Shown: one piece after another, positions 1 through 6,468 of the stretch | How positions within the stretch are numbered: the first letter of the stretch is position 1 | Layout: every line of letters begins with the position of its first letter | The notes under the pieces: model-generated | Told to the model about the DNA's origin: nothing | The model's input: only the letters and a program-made list of their open reading frames with translations | The model's database searches: none | Position numbers and translations under genes: made by a program | Origin: an uncultured Eubacteriales bacterium | Lineage (GTDB): Bacteria; Bacillota; Clostridia; Christensenellales; Borkfalkiaceae | Direction of reading: 5' to 3' | DNA: 21,553 nt | NCBI GenBank assembly: GCA_900548285.1 | Contig: URKE01000032.1 | Span: forward strand, 1 to 21,553

Positions 1-1084
1 GAATGGGCATCATGAGTTCGGTTGCGATGAGCGGATGCTCTTTTTCGCCCTCGAACGTTATACATCTTATATTGTCGGGAACGTCCACGCCGACCATTTT
101 GAGAAGAGCCTTCGCGCTTCTGCCGACGCATTTTCTGTTAAGCCCTTTAGGCGTAAGCACGGTGGCGATGAGTTTGTCCTGAACTTCTTTGGAAGCGAGG
201 TAACAACCCTGTTCTTCCACCATATAACGCATAAGTTCGTCGCAAACGCTGTCCACGGCAACGATTTCCTTTTCCGCTATGCAGGGAAGGTTGTTATCGA
301 ACGTGCAACCGTTCACGATGTCTTCCGCCGCTTTTCTCACGTCTGCGGTTTCGTCCACGAGAGCCGGGGGATTGCCCGCGCCCGCGCCTATTCCTCTCTT
401 ACCCGAGGAAAGGACCGCGGTTACGACGCCCGGACCGCCCGTTGCAACGAGCAACTGAATGTCCTTATGGTGCATCATGATTCCGCTCGATTCAAGCGTG
501 GGGTGATGAAGCGAACAGCAGATGTTTGCGGGGCCGCCCGCCTCAACGCTCGCCTCGTTTATCATGTTGACCGCGTAATTAGACGTTTTGATAGCCGCCG
601 GATGCGGATTGAACACAACGGTGTTGCCCGCGGCGAACATTCCGATCGTGTTGCAGATTATCGTTTCGCTGGGGTTGGTGCAAGGCGTTATCGCGCCGAT
701 CACTCCGAACGGTCCCATTTCGATAAGCGTAAGCCCTTTATCTCCCGACCACGCGGTGGTTTTGATGTCTTCCGTTCCCGGAGTCATCTCAGCCGTGAGC
801 CTGTGCTTCATTATCTTGTGTCCGACGTTGCCCATACCCGTTTCTTCCACGCCCATGCGAGCGAGAATTTCGGCGTTTTCGATCGTCTTTTTTCTTATAT
901 TGGAGATAACTTTCTCCCTTGCGTCGAGAGGCATTTTCTTAACGATTGCCTGAGCCTCCTTCGCGGCGGCTATGGCTTCGTTCATATCGTCGAAAATTCC
1001 GAGCGACGCTTTCGGTTCGGCAAGTTGGAGTTTCGCAACTACTTCCTTGACGATTGCCGACACTTCGTTATCGGTTATATTCAT
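1..1084 (-). CDS. CoA-acylating aldehyde dehydrogenase, EutE/PduP type (3' end cut by window)
   Basis: Oxidises an aldehyde (propionaldehyde or acetaldehyde in known relatives) to its acyl-CoA inside a microcompartment. The first 361 residues are visible; the family is about 460-500 residues long, so the C-terminus lies beyond the left edge. The start at 1084 (MNITDNEV) follows a GGAG ribosome binding site at ordinary spacing. Seen: an N-terminal amphipathic helix (residues 5-20, VSAIVKEVVAKLQL) typical of encapsulation peptides, the NAD-fold region with PFGVIGAITPCTNPSET, the glycine-rich ATGGPGVV stretch, GAGNPPA, and the catalytic cysteine in FDNNLPCIAEKE (Cys268). It is the fourth gene of the leftward microcompartment operon, 56 bases after the aldolase. 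EutE versus PduP cannot be separated from this fragment; the aldolase next door favours a propionaldehyde role (inference). Confidence 0.93.
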   Translation of the reverse strand, partial: MNITDNEVSAIVKEVVAKLQLAEPKASLGIFDDMNEAIAAAKEAQAIVKKMPLDAREKVISNIRKKTIENAEILARMGVEETGMGNVGHKIMKHRLTAEMTPGTEDIKTTAWSGDKGLTLIEMGPFGVIGAITPCTNPSETIICNTIGMFAAGNTVVFNPHPAAIKTSNYAVNMINEASVEAGGPANICCSLHHPTLESSGIMMHHKDIQLLVATGGPGVVTAVLSSGKRGIGAGAGNPPALVDETADVRKAAEDIVNGCTFDNNLPCIAEKEIVAVDSVCDELMRYMVEEQGCYLASKEVQDKLIATVLTPKGLNRKCVGRSAKALLKMVGVDVPDNIRCITFEGEKEHPLIATELMMPI

Positions 1085-1140
1085 TTCTGTTTCTCCTGTT
1101 TCCCGACGGCAAAACCGCTCCGCCGGGATATCGGCGCGTT

Positions 1141-1953
1141 TTATTTTTTAAGTCCGAGTTGCTCGATAACTTTTCTGGTTATTTCGGCGATCTTATCCTC
1201 GTCGCTTCCGCCGCAGGATCCGATATCCGCTCCGCAGGATTCGCAGTTGTGGCAACTGAATTCGCCCTTCTTATTGTTGAGGCAGATATTTGCCGGGTGC
1301 TTACCTTTAAGACCGAACTGACGACGAATTTCGTACAGACGAGCGACCTGATCTTTGGAGAGTTCCTTCGGTCCGCCGAGAAGTCTGGAATTGAAGAGAA
1401 GTTTAGCGTAGAATTCTACGGATTCCATCTTATGATAAGCGTTGAGAAGGCTGTCCGAATAAGTGAGCGCGCCGTGGTTAGCGAGAAGAACGGCGTCGAA
1501 ATACTGAAGATATTTGGAAACCGCGTCCGGAATTTCTTCGGTGGAAGGAGTGCCGTATTCCGCAATGGGAACGCATCCTAAAGCGATAACCGCTTCGGGC
1601 ATGATCGGCTGAGTTAAAGGAATACCCGCGATAGCGAAAGAAGTCGCGTAAATCGGGTGAGCGTGAACTACCGACTTAACGTCCGGTCTTTCCTTATAAA
1701 CTCTCATGTGCATCTTGATTTCGGAAGAAGGCTTGAATCCTTCGTTAGCCTGAAGCACTTTGCCGTTTTCATCGACTTTGCAGATGAACTCGGGAGTCAT
1801 GAATCCCTTCGATACGCCCGTGGGGGTGCAAAGAAATTCGTGATCGTTGAGTTTAACGGAAATATTTCCGTCGTTCGCAGCGACCATGCCCTGGTTGTAA
1901 ATCCTTTTGCCGATGTCGCAAATCTGTTTTTTGATTTCAAATTCGTTTACCAT
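1141..1953 (-). CDS. class II aldolase, L-fuculose/L-rhamnulose-1-phosphate type, with encapsulation tail
   Basis: Likely cleaves a deoxy-sugar phosphate to dihydroxyacetone phosphate and lactaldehyde. Of 270 residues, roughly the first 215 form the class II aldolase domain: NDGNIS, the catalytic glutamate in PSSEIKMHM, the zinc-binding HAHP pair and the third histidine in LANHGAL. Beyond the usual domain end there is a cysteine cluster (CHNCESCGADIGSC, with another Cys shortly before) followed by a terminal amphipathic helix (DEDKIAEITRKVIEQLGL) that resembles the start of the neighbouring aldehyde dehydrogenase. In fucose/rhamnose microcompartments the aldolase is known to be encapsulated by such a tail; the cysteine cluster may bind a metal or an Fe-S cluster (inference). 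The start at 1953 has AAGGAG about 8 bases upstream. A ribulose-5-phosphate epimerase-type activity is a less likely alternative. Confidence 0.9.
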   Translation of the reverse strand: MVNEFEIKKQICDIGKRIYNQGMVAANDGNISVKLNDHEFLCTPTGVSKGFMTPEFICKVDENGKVLQANEGFKPSSEIKMHMRVYKERPDVKSVVHAHPIYATSFAIAGIPLTQPIMPEAVIALGCVPIAEYGTPSTEEIPDAVSKYLQYFDAVLLANHGALTYSDSLLNAYHKMESVEFYAKLLFNSRLLGGPKELSKDQVARLYEIRRQFGLKGKHPANICLNNKKGEFSCHNCESCGADIGSCGGSDEDKIAEITRKVIEQLGLKK

Positions 1954-1991
1954 GTTTATCTCCTTGAAGTTTTTTTGGTATGTATTTTACT

Positions 1992-2483
1992 TTATTTTGT
2001 TTTTGTCCTGATTCCGGTCGTTTTCTTCTTTTTGTTTTCCGGCTCGTCTTTTTCGTTCCAGCCGAGATAATCTATCAACTTGTCCAGCCCTTCTCTCGTC
2101 ACCGAATCGACGAAGAAAACTTTTTCGCACCCGGCGATTTCGAGCCATTCTTTGGCAAGAGCGGGGTCCGCGCCTTCGGAATTAATCTGAGTGACTATCC
2201 CGATGACTTCCCGCGTCGCCGTCGCCGTGCTTGCCGGCGAATAAAGCGAAAACGGCTCGTTCGCCGCAAGGATAAACCCTATCACGTCCACCTCGTAAGA
2301 ATAAAGCGCGAGAGCGAAGCCGAATTGCTTATCCTCTATATATTCCCCCGGAGGGTCGATAATATACTTGCTGTAATTTACGTACTGAGTTTTGTGATAC
2401 TCGATATCCTCGCCGTAAAGGGCTTGCGTGAGAGTGGTTTTACCCGCTCCGCTTCGCCCCATAAACATAATCTTTCTTTTCAT
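1992..2483 (-). CDS. EutP/PduV-type small GTPase of a microcompartment operon
   Basis: A P-loop protein of 163 residues that accompanies microcompartment operons; its job there is poorly understood, and acetate kinase activity has been reported for some EutP proteins. The start at 2483 was chosen because the upstream gene's TAA overlaps this ATG by one base (TAATG) and the protein then begins at the family's usual place, MKRKIMFMGR. Seen: P-loop GRSGAGKTTL, a DPPGEYIE switch in the place of DxxG, and VTQIN where a Ras-type NKxD specificity motif would sit. The C-terminus ends in a lysine-rich tail (ENKKKKTTGIRTKTK) slightly longer than usual. It is translationally coupled to the shell gene before it and lies 38 bases before the aldolase. 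Confidence 0.9.
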   Translation of the reverse strand: MKRKIMFMGRSGAGKTTLTQALYGEDIEYHKTQYVNYSKYIIDPPGEYIEDKQFGFALALYSYEVDVIGFILAANEPFSLYSPASTATATREVIGIVTQINSEGADPALAKEWLEIAGCEKVFFVDSVTREGLDKLIDYLGWNEKDEPENKKKKTTGIRTKTK

Positions 2484-2860
2484 TACGTCTTTGTGAGGTT
2501 GCACACGGTGAATTTCAAAGTTTTTTCCGCGTAAGCGAGAACAGCGGTTATCGATTCCGAAACTTCGGAAACCGTTCCGAGAAGAATGAGCGTGCCGCTG
2601 AACCTGTCCACAAACCCGATTTCCGCTCCGCTCGCCTTCAGCGCGATATCCGCCATGACTATCGCCGATTCCGCCGGAGTCATACAGACTATGCCGATCG
2701 CGTTTTTGGAATAATCGACCGCGGGGTTAAGCCCGAGTTTTCTGTACATGATCGCGTCCGGATTGGCTATCACGTGAGCGAGAGTTATCTGTTTGCCGGG
2801 AACGAGTTCCTGAACTATTCTCAATTTTCCGTCGCTTTCCGCTATGTCCCTGAAATCCAT
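2483..2860 (-). CDS. microcompartment shell protein, EutS/PduU type
   Basis: A circularly permuted BMC-domain protein that forms hexameric tiles of the protein shell. Of 125 residues, RIVQELVPGKQITLAHVIANP near the start and ASGAEIGFVDRFSGTLILLGTVSEV and FTVCNLTK near the end are hallmarks of the EutS family. The start at 2860 was preferred over an upstream in-frame ATG at 2893 because GAGG sits right before it and the N-terminus then matches the family. It is the first gene of the leftward operon. No other shell gene (hexamer, trimer or pentamer) lies in the window, so the rest must be to the left. Confidence 0.93.
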   Translation of the reverse strand: MDFRDIAESDGKLRIVQELVPGKQITLAHVIANPDAIMYRKLGLNPAVDYSKNAIGIVCMTPAESAIVMADIALKASGAEIGFVDRFSGTLILLGTVSEVSESITAVLAYAEKTLKFTVCNLTKT

Positions 2861-2912
2861 TTTACCTCTTATGCGAATCCCACAAAAATCCACATATCCT
2901 CATTTCGCCTTT

Positions 2913-2941
2913 ATTATATATCATTGTTTCGCGTATGTCAA
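2913..2941 (-). promoter_or_regulatory. sigma-A promoter of the microcompartment operon
   Basis: On the minus strand a perfect TTGACA (2936-2941) and a perfect TATAAT (2913-2918) are separated by 17 bases. Transcription should start near 2906, giving an untranslated leader of about 45 bases before the shell gene. The -35 overlaps the left arm of the inverted repeat at 2939-2994, which points to repression or activation at this site. Confidence 0.85.
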
Positions 2942-2994
2942 CACAAAACAACATAATTTTTGAAAATTTTCATAAAAAATGTTGTTTTGTGTTG
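2939..2994. promoter_or_regulatory. perfect 16-bp inverted repeat, probable operator
   Basis: Positions 2939-2954 (CAACACAAAACAACAT) are repeated as the exact reverse complement at 2979-2994, with a 24-base AT-rich spacer. The left arm covers the -35 of the leftward promoter. The core TGTTGTTTT occurs again in direct orientation at 2990-2998 and 3031-3039, the last on the -35 of the rightward PHP gene. A sugar-responsive regulator binding here could control both directions; no regulator gene for it is visible. Confidence 0.7.
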
Positions 2995-3032
2995 TTTTCG
3001 ATAAAAATTTTCGGCAAAGCGTGTTATTTTTG

Positions 3033-3061
3033 TTGTTTTTTCGCGTCAAATATTATATAAT
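3033..3061 (+). promoter_or_regulatory. promoter of the PHP-domain gene
   Basis: TTGTTT (3033-3038) and a perfect TATAAT (3056-3061) are 17 bases apart. The ATG of the gene is at 3068, so transcription would start at or next to the start codon, and no Shine-Dalgarno sequence precedes it. This suggests a leaderless message. Confidence 0.6.
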
Positions 3062-3067
3062 CGCATT

Positions 3068-3808
3068 ATGAAGATTTTAACCGACTTCCACACGCACACC
3101 ATCGCGAGCGGTCATCACACGACCGACACGCTCACCGCGATGGCGGAAGAAGCGTCGAAAAGACAACTTTTATATCTCGGGATAACCGACCACGCGCCGA
3201 AAATGCCGGGCGCAGCTTCGGAGAGTTACTTCAGAAATCTGAAATACTGCGACAAAAGGCTTTACGGAGTGAATATGCTCTACGGCGCGGAACTCAACGT
3301 TTTAAGCGCGAAAGGAACGGTCGATCTGCCGACGGATATTCTGAAAGAACTCGACTACGCCATAGCGAGCCTGCACGAGAAAACAATCAAACCCGGCTCG
3401 GAGAGCGCGAATACGGCCGCCCTCGTTGCCGCCGCGGAAAATCCTTTCATTAATATTATGGGGCATCCGGACGACCCGACTTTTCCGATAAACGCGGAAA
3501 CGCTCACGGATGCGGCGAAAGCCACGGGAACGATCGTCGAATTCAACGCAGTGGGAGTTTCGCCCGACGGATACAGAGAGAAAAATATCGAAAAAACCGT
3601 GGAAATTCTGCTTTTGTGCAAAAAGAAAGGCGTTTTCGTTTCGCTCGGGAGCGACAGCCACGGAAAGGACAGAATAGCCGATTTCGGCAACTGCCTCGCC
3701 GTTCTGAAAGACGTAGACTTTCCCGGGGAACTTATTCTGAACGATAAGCCCGAACTTTTTTCGCATATCGTCGCCGCGAAAAGAAAATTTGCCGGCAACG
3801 GCAAATAA
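3068..3808 (+). CDS. PHP-domain phosphatase/hydrolase, YcdX-like
   Basis: A metal-dependent phosphoesterase of the polymerase-and-histidinol-phosphatase fold, 246 residues, about the length of E. coli YcdX (245). Metal-ligand motifs follow the family order: DFHTHT (residues 6-11), GITDHAP, GAELNVL, the His in SLHE, GHPDD and GSDSHG. Substrate unknown; YcdX-type proteins hydrolyse small phosphate esters with a trinuclear zinc or manganese centre. It is read divergently from the microcompartment operon and shares the repeat-rich control region. A strong terminator follows, so it is a single-gene unit. Start chosen because the protein begins directly with the first metal motif. Confidence 0.88.
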   Translation: MKILTDFHTHTIASGHHTTDTLTAMAEEASKRQLLYLGITDHAPKMPGAASESYFRNLKYCDKRLYGVNMLYGAELNVLSAKGTVDLPTDILKELDYAIASLHEKTIKPGSESANTAALVAAAENPFINIMGHPDDPTFPINAETLTDAAKATGTIVEFNAVGVSPDGYREKNIEKTVEILLLCKKKGVFVSLGSDSHGKDRIADFGNCLAVLKDVDFPGELILNDKPELFSHIVAAKRKFAGNGK

Positions 3809-3838
3809 AATCCGTTTTACAATCGCGAATTTTACGCC

Positions 3839-3876
3839 AAAACCGTACAAAATCATCATTTTTGTACGGTTTTTAT
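3839..3876 (+). terminator. intrinsic terminator after the PHP gene
   Basis: AACCGTACAAAA (3841-3852) pairs perfectly with 3860-3871 over a 7-base loop, is extended by flanking A-T pairs, and is followed by a T-rich run. Confidence 0.8.
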
Positions 3877-3901
3877 TTTCCTCTTTTTCACACGACTTCG
3901 C

Positions 3902-3929
3902 TTGACAATTTTTTTCAGTCTGCTATAAT
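3902..3929 (+). promoter_or_regulatory. sigma-A promoter of the small membrane protein gene
   Basis: TTGACA (3902-3907) and TATAAT (3924-3929), both perfect, with a 16-base spacer; the ATG follows at 3958 behind an AGGAG. Confidence 0.85.
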
Positions 3930-3957
3930 TTTATTACTAAAATCACAGGAGTGAAAA

Positions 3958-4503
3958 ATGAAATCAAAAAAAGCAAAATCACTGAACAAACTTATTTCGC
4001 TCGTCGGCGCGCTTCTGGCAATAGTTGCCGTCGTCATGGTTTTCCTTCCGCAAATCGCGGCGGTAAACGGCGACACGACGTATAACGGAATCGCGATCGC
4101 ATTCGGCAAAAAACTTTCCTCCGTCGACGGCGGCAGTTTCTTCACAGGTTCGACGACGATCAACTTCTCTTTCCTCAACCTTCTTGCTTACGTTCTCGTA
4201 GTTTTGGGGCTTGTAATCAACGTCCTTCAACTCGTAGGCATCGCCAAGGGTAAACTTATGTCGCTTATCGCGGCTCTTGCTCTCGTTGCGGGAGGAATAC
4301 TTTTCTTCTTCGCGCTCAACTTCTCTTCGGTAACGACTTCCGGCTCCGTTCTCGGTATCGGCGGCGAAACGACTTCCAAATTCTCCGATTTCAACTCCGA
4401 CAGCACAAAGGTGTGGCAACTCGGTTACGGCGCGATCGCCGGCGGTATAACCGCTATCGTTGCGGGAGTTTGTTCTCTCGGCAGAACAGCATTAAGCAAA
4501 TAA
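3958..4503 (+). CDS. hypothetical small integral membrane protein, four predicted membrane segments
   Basis: I do not recognise a named family. The 181-residue protein starts with a basic stretch (MKSKKAKSLNK), then shows hydrophobic segments at about residues 12-35, 72-96, 98-121 and 156-177, consistent with four membrane helices. Between the first and second lies a polar, Gly/Ser/Thr-rich segment of about 35 residues, and between the third and fourth another of about 30; with a positive N-terminus inside, both would face outward. Start supported by AGGAG seven bases before the ATG. It has its own promoter. No terminator is seen directly after it, so transcripts may run on to the terminator at 4690. 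Confidence 0.8.
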   Translation: MKSKKAKSLNKLISLVGALLAIVAVVMVFLPQIAAVNGDTTYNGIAIAFGKKLSSVDGGSFFTGSTTINFSFLNLLAYVLVVLGLVINVLQLVGIAKGKLMSLIAALALVAGGILFFFALNFSSVTTSGSVLGIGGETTSKFSDFNSDSTKVWQLGYGAIAGGITAIVAGVCSLGRTALSK

Positions 4504-4523
4504 ATGAAAATTCGGTTAAACCC

Positions 4524-4552
4524 TTGACATTTTTTAAAACGTGTGTTATCAT
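4524..4552 (+). promoter_or_regulatory. sigma-A promoter of the flotillin leader RNA
   Basis: TTGACA (4524-4529) and TATCAT (4547-4552) with a 17-base spacer. The predicted transcript starts near 4559, a few bases before the GGGAGTA motif of the leader. Confidence 0.8.
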
Positions 4553-4558
4553 ACAGTC

Positions 4559-4728
4559 ACTGAAAGGGAGTAAAGACGCGGCTGCCCGCAGCGGACAAAA
4601 TCCGCCCCGCAACGGCTCGGCTGTGTTACGATATCGTCAGGACGAAAAATAAGTTTTCCGGTATCGTAAAACTGAACAACGGTTTTTTGAGACTTTTACG
4701 GAACGTATGCCGTAAAAGTCTTTTTTTT
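4559..4728 (+). promoter_or_regulatory. structured leader RNA with terminator, riboswitch-like, class uncertain
   Basis: About 170 bases of predicted RNA begin with TGAAAGGGAGTAAAG and end in a strong terminator. Helices visible: GCGGA/TCCGC (4592-4605 region) and an 11-bp helix joining 4626-4636 with 4659-4669. Strand 4664-4671 can pair instead with the terminator's 5' arm (4694-4701), and the first bases of the RNA (4561-4566 or 4570-4575) are also complementary to that arm; this is the layout of a transcription-attenuating riboswitch. The GGGAGTA start just after the promoter recalls the mntP leader at 11753 and yybP-ykoY RNAs; AAAGGGA, CCCGCAGCGG and GTCAGGA in that order recall cobalamin riboswitches. 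Neither match is complete. The next gene downstream is the flotillin. A free-standing small RNA is the alternative. Confidence 0.5.
4690..4728 (+). terminator. intrinsic terminator in the flotillin leader
   Basis: A perfect 12-bp stem (4690-4701 with 4710-4721), an 8-base loop and eight T residues (4721-4728). It lies 106 bases before the flotillin ATG with no clear promoter in between, so flotillin expression probably needs readthrough. Confidence 0.9.
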
Positions 4729-4834
4729 AGCCGTCGAATCACGCGCCGGATTACCGCAAGAAGTAATATAACAAACTCCCCCGAAGTAAAATACATAGAG
4801 GCAAAACATATCGCAACAGGAGGTAAAAAAAGTT

Positions 4835-6325
4835 ATGCCGTCATGGTTAATCACAACGTTAGTCGTTATCGCAGCAGTAATTCTCCTCTTTTTGATAGCG
4901 GGTTATCTTAAAGCCCCGCCGGACACCGCTTACATAATTTCGGGTCCGTTTAAAAAGAGAATTCTTATAGGTAAAGCCGGCTGGAGAATGCCGTTCTTTG
5001 AAAGAGTGGATAAAATTTCGCTCAGAGTTATGCAGGTGGACGTTAAAACGAGCGAAGCCGTCCCCACGAACGAATTTATAAACGTGAACGTGGACGGCGT
5101 TGCGAACGTTAAAGTTTCGTCCAACCCCGAACTTCTCAAAAAAGCGGCGGAATCCCTTCTCGGAATGAATCAGGCCGAACTCGTAAGCCTCGTAACTCAG
5201 GTTCTCGAGGGTAACATGCGTGAAATCGTGGGTTCGGTAGGGCTTAAAGAGATGGTTCAGGACAGACAGGGCGTCGCTAAAAAGATTACCGAAAACGTAG
5301 TTCCGGATATGGAGAAACTCGGCATAGAAGTCGTGAACTTCAACATTCAGAACTTCAAGGACAACGCCGGAACGATCGAAAACATGGGTATCGACAACGT
5401 GGAGCAAATCCGCAAAAACGCCCAGATCGCAAAAGCGAACGCGCAGAGAGATATCGCCATAGCGACGTCCCACGCGCAGGAAGAAGCGAACGCCGTAAAG
5501 GTGGAGGCGGAAAAGAAGATCGCCGAACAGAACACCGCCCTTTCCGTGCAGCAAGCCGAACTCAAAGTTCAGGCGGACACCAAAAAGGCGGCGGCTGACG
5601 CGGCTTATTCCATTCAGCAGGAAAACCAGAGAAAGACGATCGAAATCGCCAAAACCGAAGCCGACATCGCCAAAAAGGAAAAGGAATCCGAACTTGCGGA
5701 TAAGGCTATCGTTCTGAAAGAAAAGCAACTCGACGCCGAAATCAGAAAGCAGGCGGACGCCAACAACTACCGCATCGCGAAAGAAGCGGAAGCCGAACTC
5801 ATCAAACGCCAGAAAGACGCCGAAGCGGAAAGATTCGCAACCGAACAGGAAGCCGCCGCGAAGAAATATCAGGCGATGATGGAAGCGGAAGCGAAACGCG
5901 CGGAAGCCGAAGCCCTCAGATACGCGATGGAACAGGAAGCCGAAGGTATCAGAGCGAAAGGTCTTGCGGAAGCGGAAGCCATCGAAAAGAAAGCCGAAGC
6001 GCAGAAGAAAATGGGCGAGGCGTCCGTTCTCGAAATGTATCTCGCCGCTCTGCCCGAAGTGGTTAAAAACGCCGCCGCGCCGCTTTCCCGCACCGACAAA
6101 ATCGTTATGTACGGCGACGGAAACGCCACGAAAGTGGTTAAGGACGTTATGCAAAGCGCAAGCCAGATCATGGAAGGAGTTAAGGAATCGACCGGTATCG
6201 ACGTGAACGCGCTCATCTCGGGCGTGATAGGCGGCAAGATCGCCGCCGGAGCCGCGAAAAAACCCGACGGACAGAACGCGGAAGTTGCGGCAACGGAAAC
6301 GGAAATTCCTGCCGACAACGCTTAA
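4835..6325 (+). CDS. floT: flotillin-like SPFH protein (FloT/YuaG type)
   Basis: A membrane-scaffold protein that organises functional membrane microdomains. Of 496 residues: one N-terminal membrane helix (about 4-25, WLITTLVVIAAVILLFLIAGY); an SPFH/band-7 domain (about 28-200) with GKAGWRMPFFERVDKISLRV and VEQIRKNAQIAKANAQRDIA; a long Ala/Glu-rich coiled coil (about 200-410) with the EA repeats typical of flotillins; and a C-terminal region with LAALPEVVKNAAAPLSRTDKIVMYGDGNA, the conserved flotillin oligomerisation end. The length matches B. subtilis FloT (509). Start from AGGAGG ten bases upstream. In Bacillus the partner is an NfeD-type protein (YuaF); none is adjacent here. It sits behind the attenuated leader at 4559-4728 and ends at the shared terminator at 6421. 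Confidence 0.93.
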   Translation: MPSWLITTLVVIAAVILLFLIAGYLKAPPDTAYIISGPFKKRILIGKAGWRMPFFERVDKISLRVMQVDVKTSEAVPTNEFINVNVDGVANVKVSSNPELLKKAAESLLGMNQAELVSLVTQVLEGNMREIVGSVGLKEMVQDRQGVAKKITENVVPDMEKLGIEVVNFNIQNFKDNAGTIENMGIDNVEQIRKNAQIAKANAQRDIAIATSHAQEEANAVKVEAEKKIAEQNTALSVQQAELKVQADTKKAAADAAYSIQQENQRKTIEIAKTEADIAKKEKESELADKAIVLKEKQLDAEIRKQADANNYRIAKEAEAELIKRQKDAEAERFATEQEAAAKKYQAMMEAEAKRAEAEALRYAMEQEAEGIRAKGLAEAEAIEKKAEAQKKMGEASVLEMYLAALPEVVKNAAAPLSRTDKIVMYGDGNATKVVKDVMQSASQIMEGVKESTGIDVNALISGVIGGKIAAGAAKKPDGQNAEVAATETEIPADNA

Positions 6326-6375
6326 ATTACAGCCGATTCAAAACGCAAAAGCAAAATAAATAAACCGCAAAAAGC

Positions 6376-6406
6376 GGTCTATAACACGATTATCTCCGGA
6401 TAATCG
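6376..6406. repeat. short palindromic repeat, copy C
   Basis: GGTCTATAA followed by an 8-bp stem CGATTATC/GATAATCG with a 4-base loop. Related copies lie at 11565-11602 and 19067-19104. This is the most diverged copy, sharing mainly GGTCTATAA and CGATTATC. It lies between the flotillin stop and its terminator and overlaps another small hairpin (6364-6378). Confidence 0.5.
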
Positions 6407-6420
6407 AAAAAATAAATGAA

Positions 6421-6450
6421 AAACCCGAGGCGGACAGCCCCGGGTTTTTT
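6421..6450. terminator. bidirectional terminator between flotillin and the sugar-binding protein gene
   Basis: Stem AAACCCG/CGGGTTT (6421-6427 with 6441-6447), continued past an A-C mismatch by GGC/GCC, with T residues to the right and A residues to the left. It can end the rightward flotillin message and the leftward ABC operon. Confidence 0.85.
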
Positions 6451-6468
6451 GTTGATTTGTTAAGACGA

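Noticed and set aside
35..1321. Long plus-strand reading frame opposite the aldehyde dehydrogenase and aldolase genes
   Set aside because: Arginine/histidine/phenylalanine-rich translation without family features or ribosome binding site, antisense to two clear genes.
4550..4730. A confident assignment of the flotillin leader as a cobalamin or manganese riboswitch
   Set aside because: Only partial motif matches to either class are visible by eye; the class was left open.
4413..4911. Short plus-strand frames across the flotillin leader
   Set aside because: They span the promoter, leader helices and terminator, with no ribosome binding sites and no recognisable protein features.
4859..6154. 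431-codon minus-strand frame opposite the flotillin gene
   Set aside because: A mirror of the repetitive Glu/Ala codons of the coiled coil; its protein is Phe/Arg/Gly-rich low complexity.
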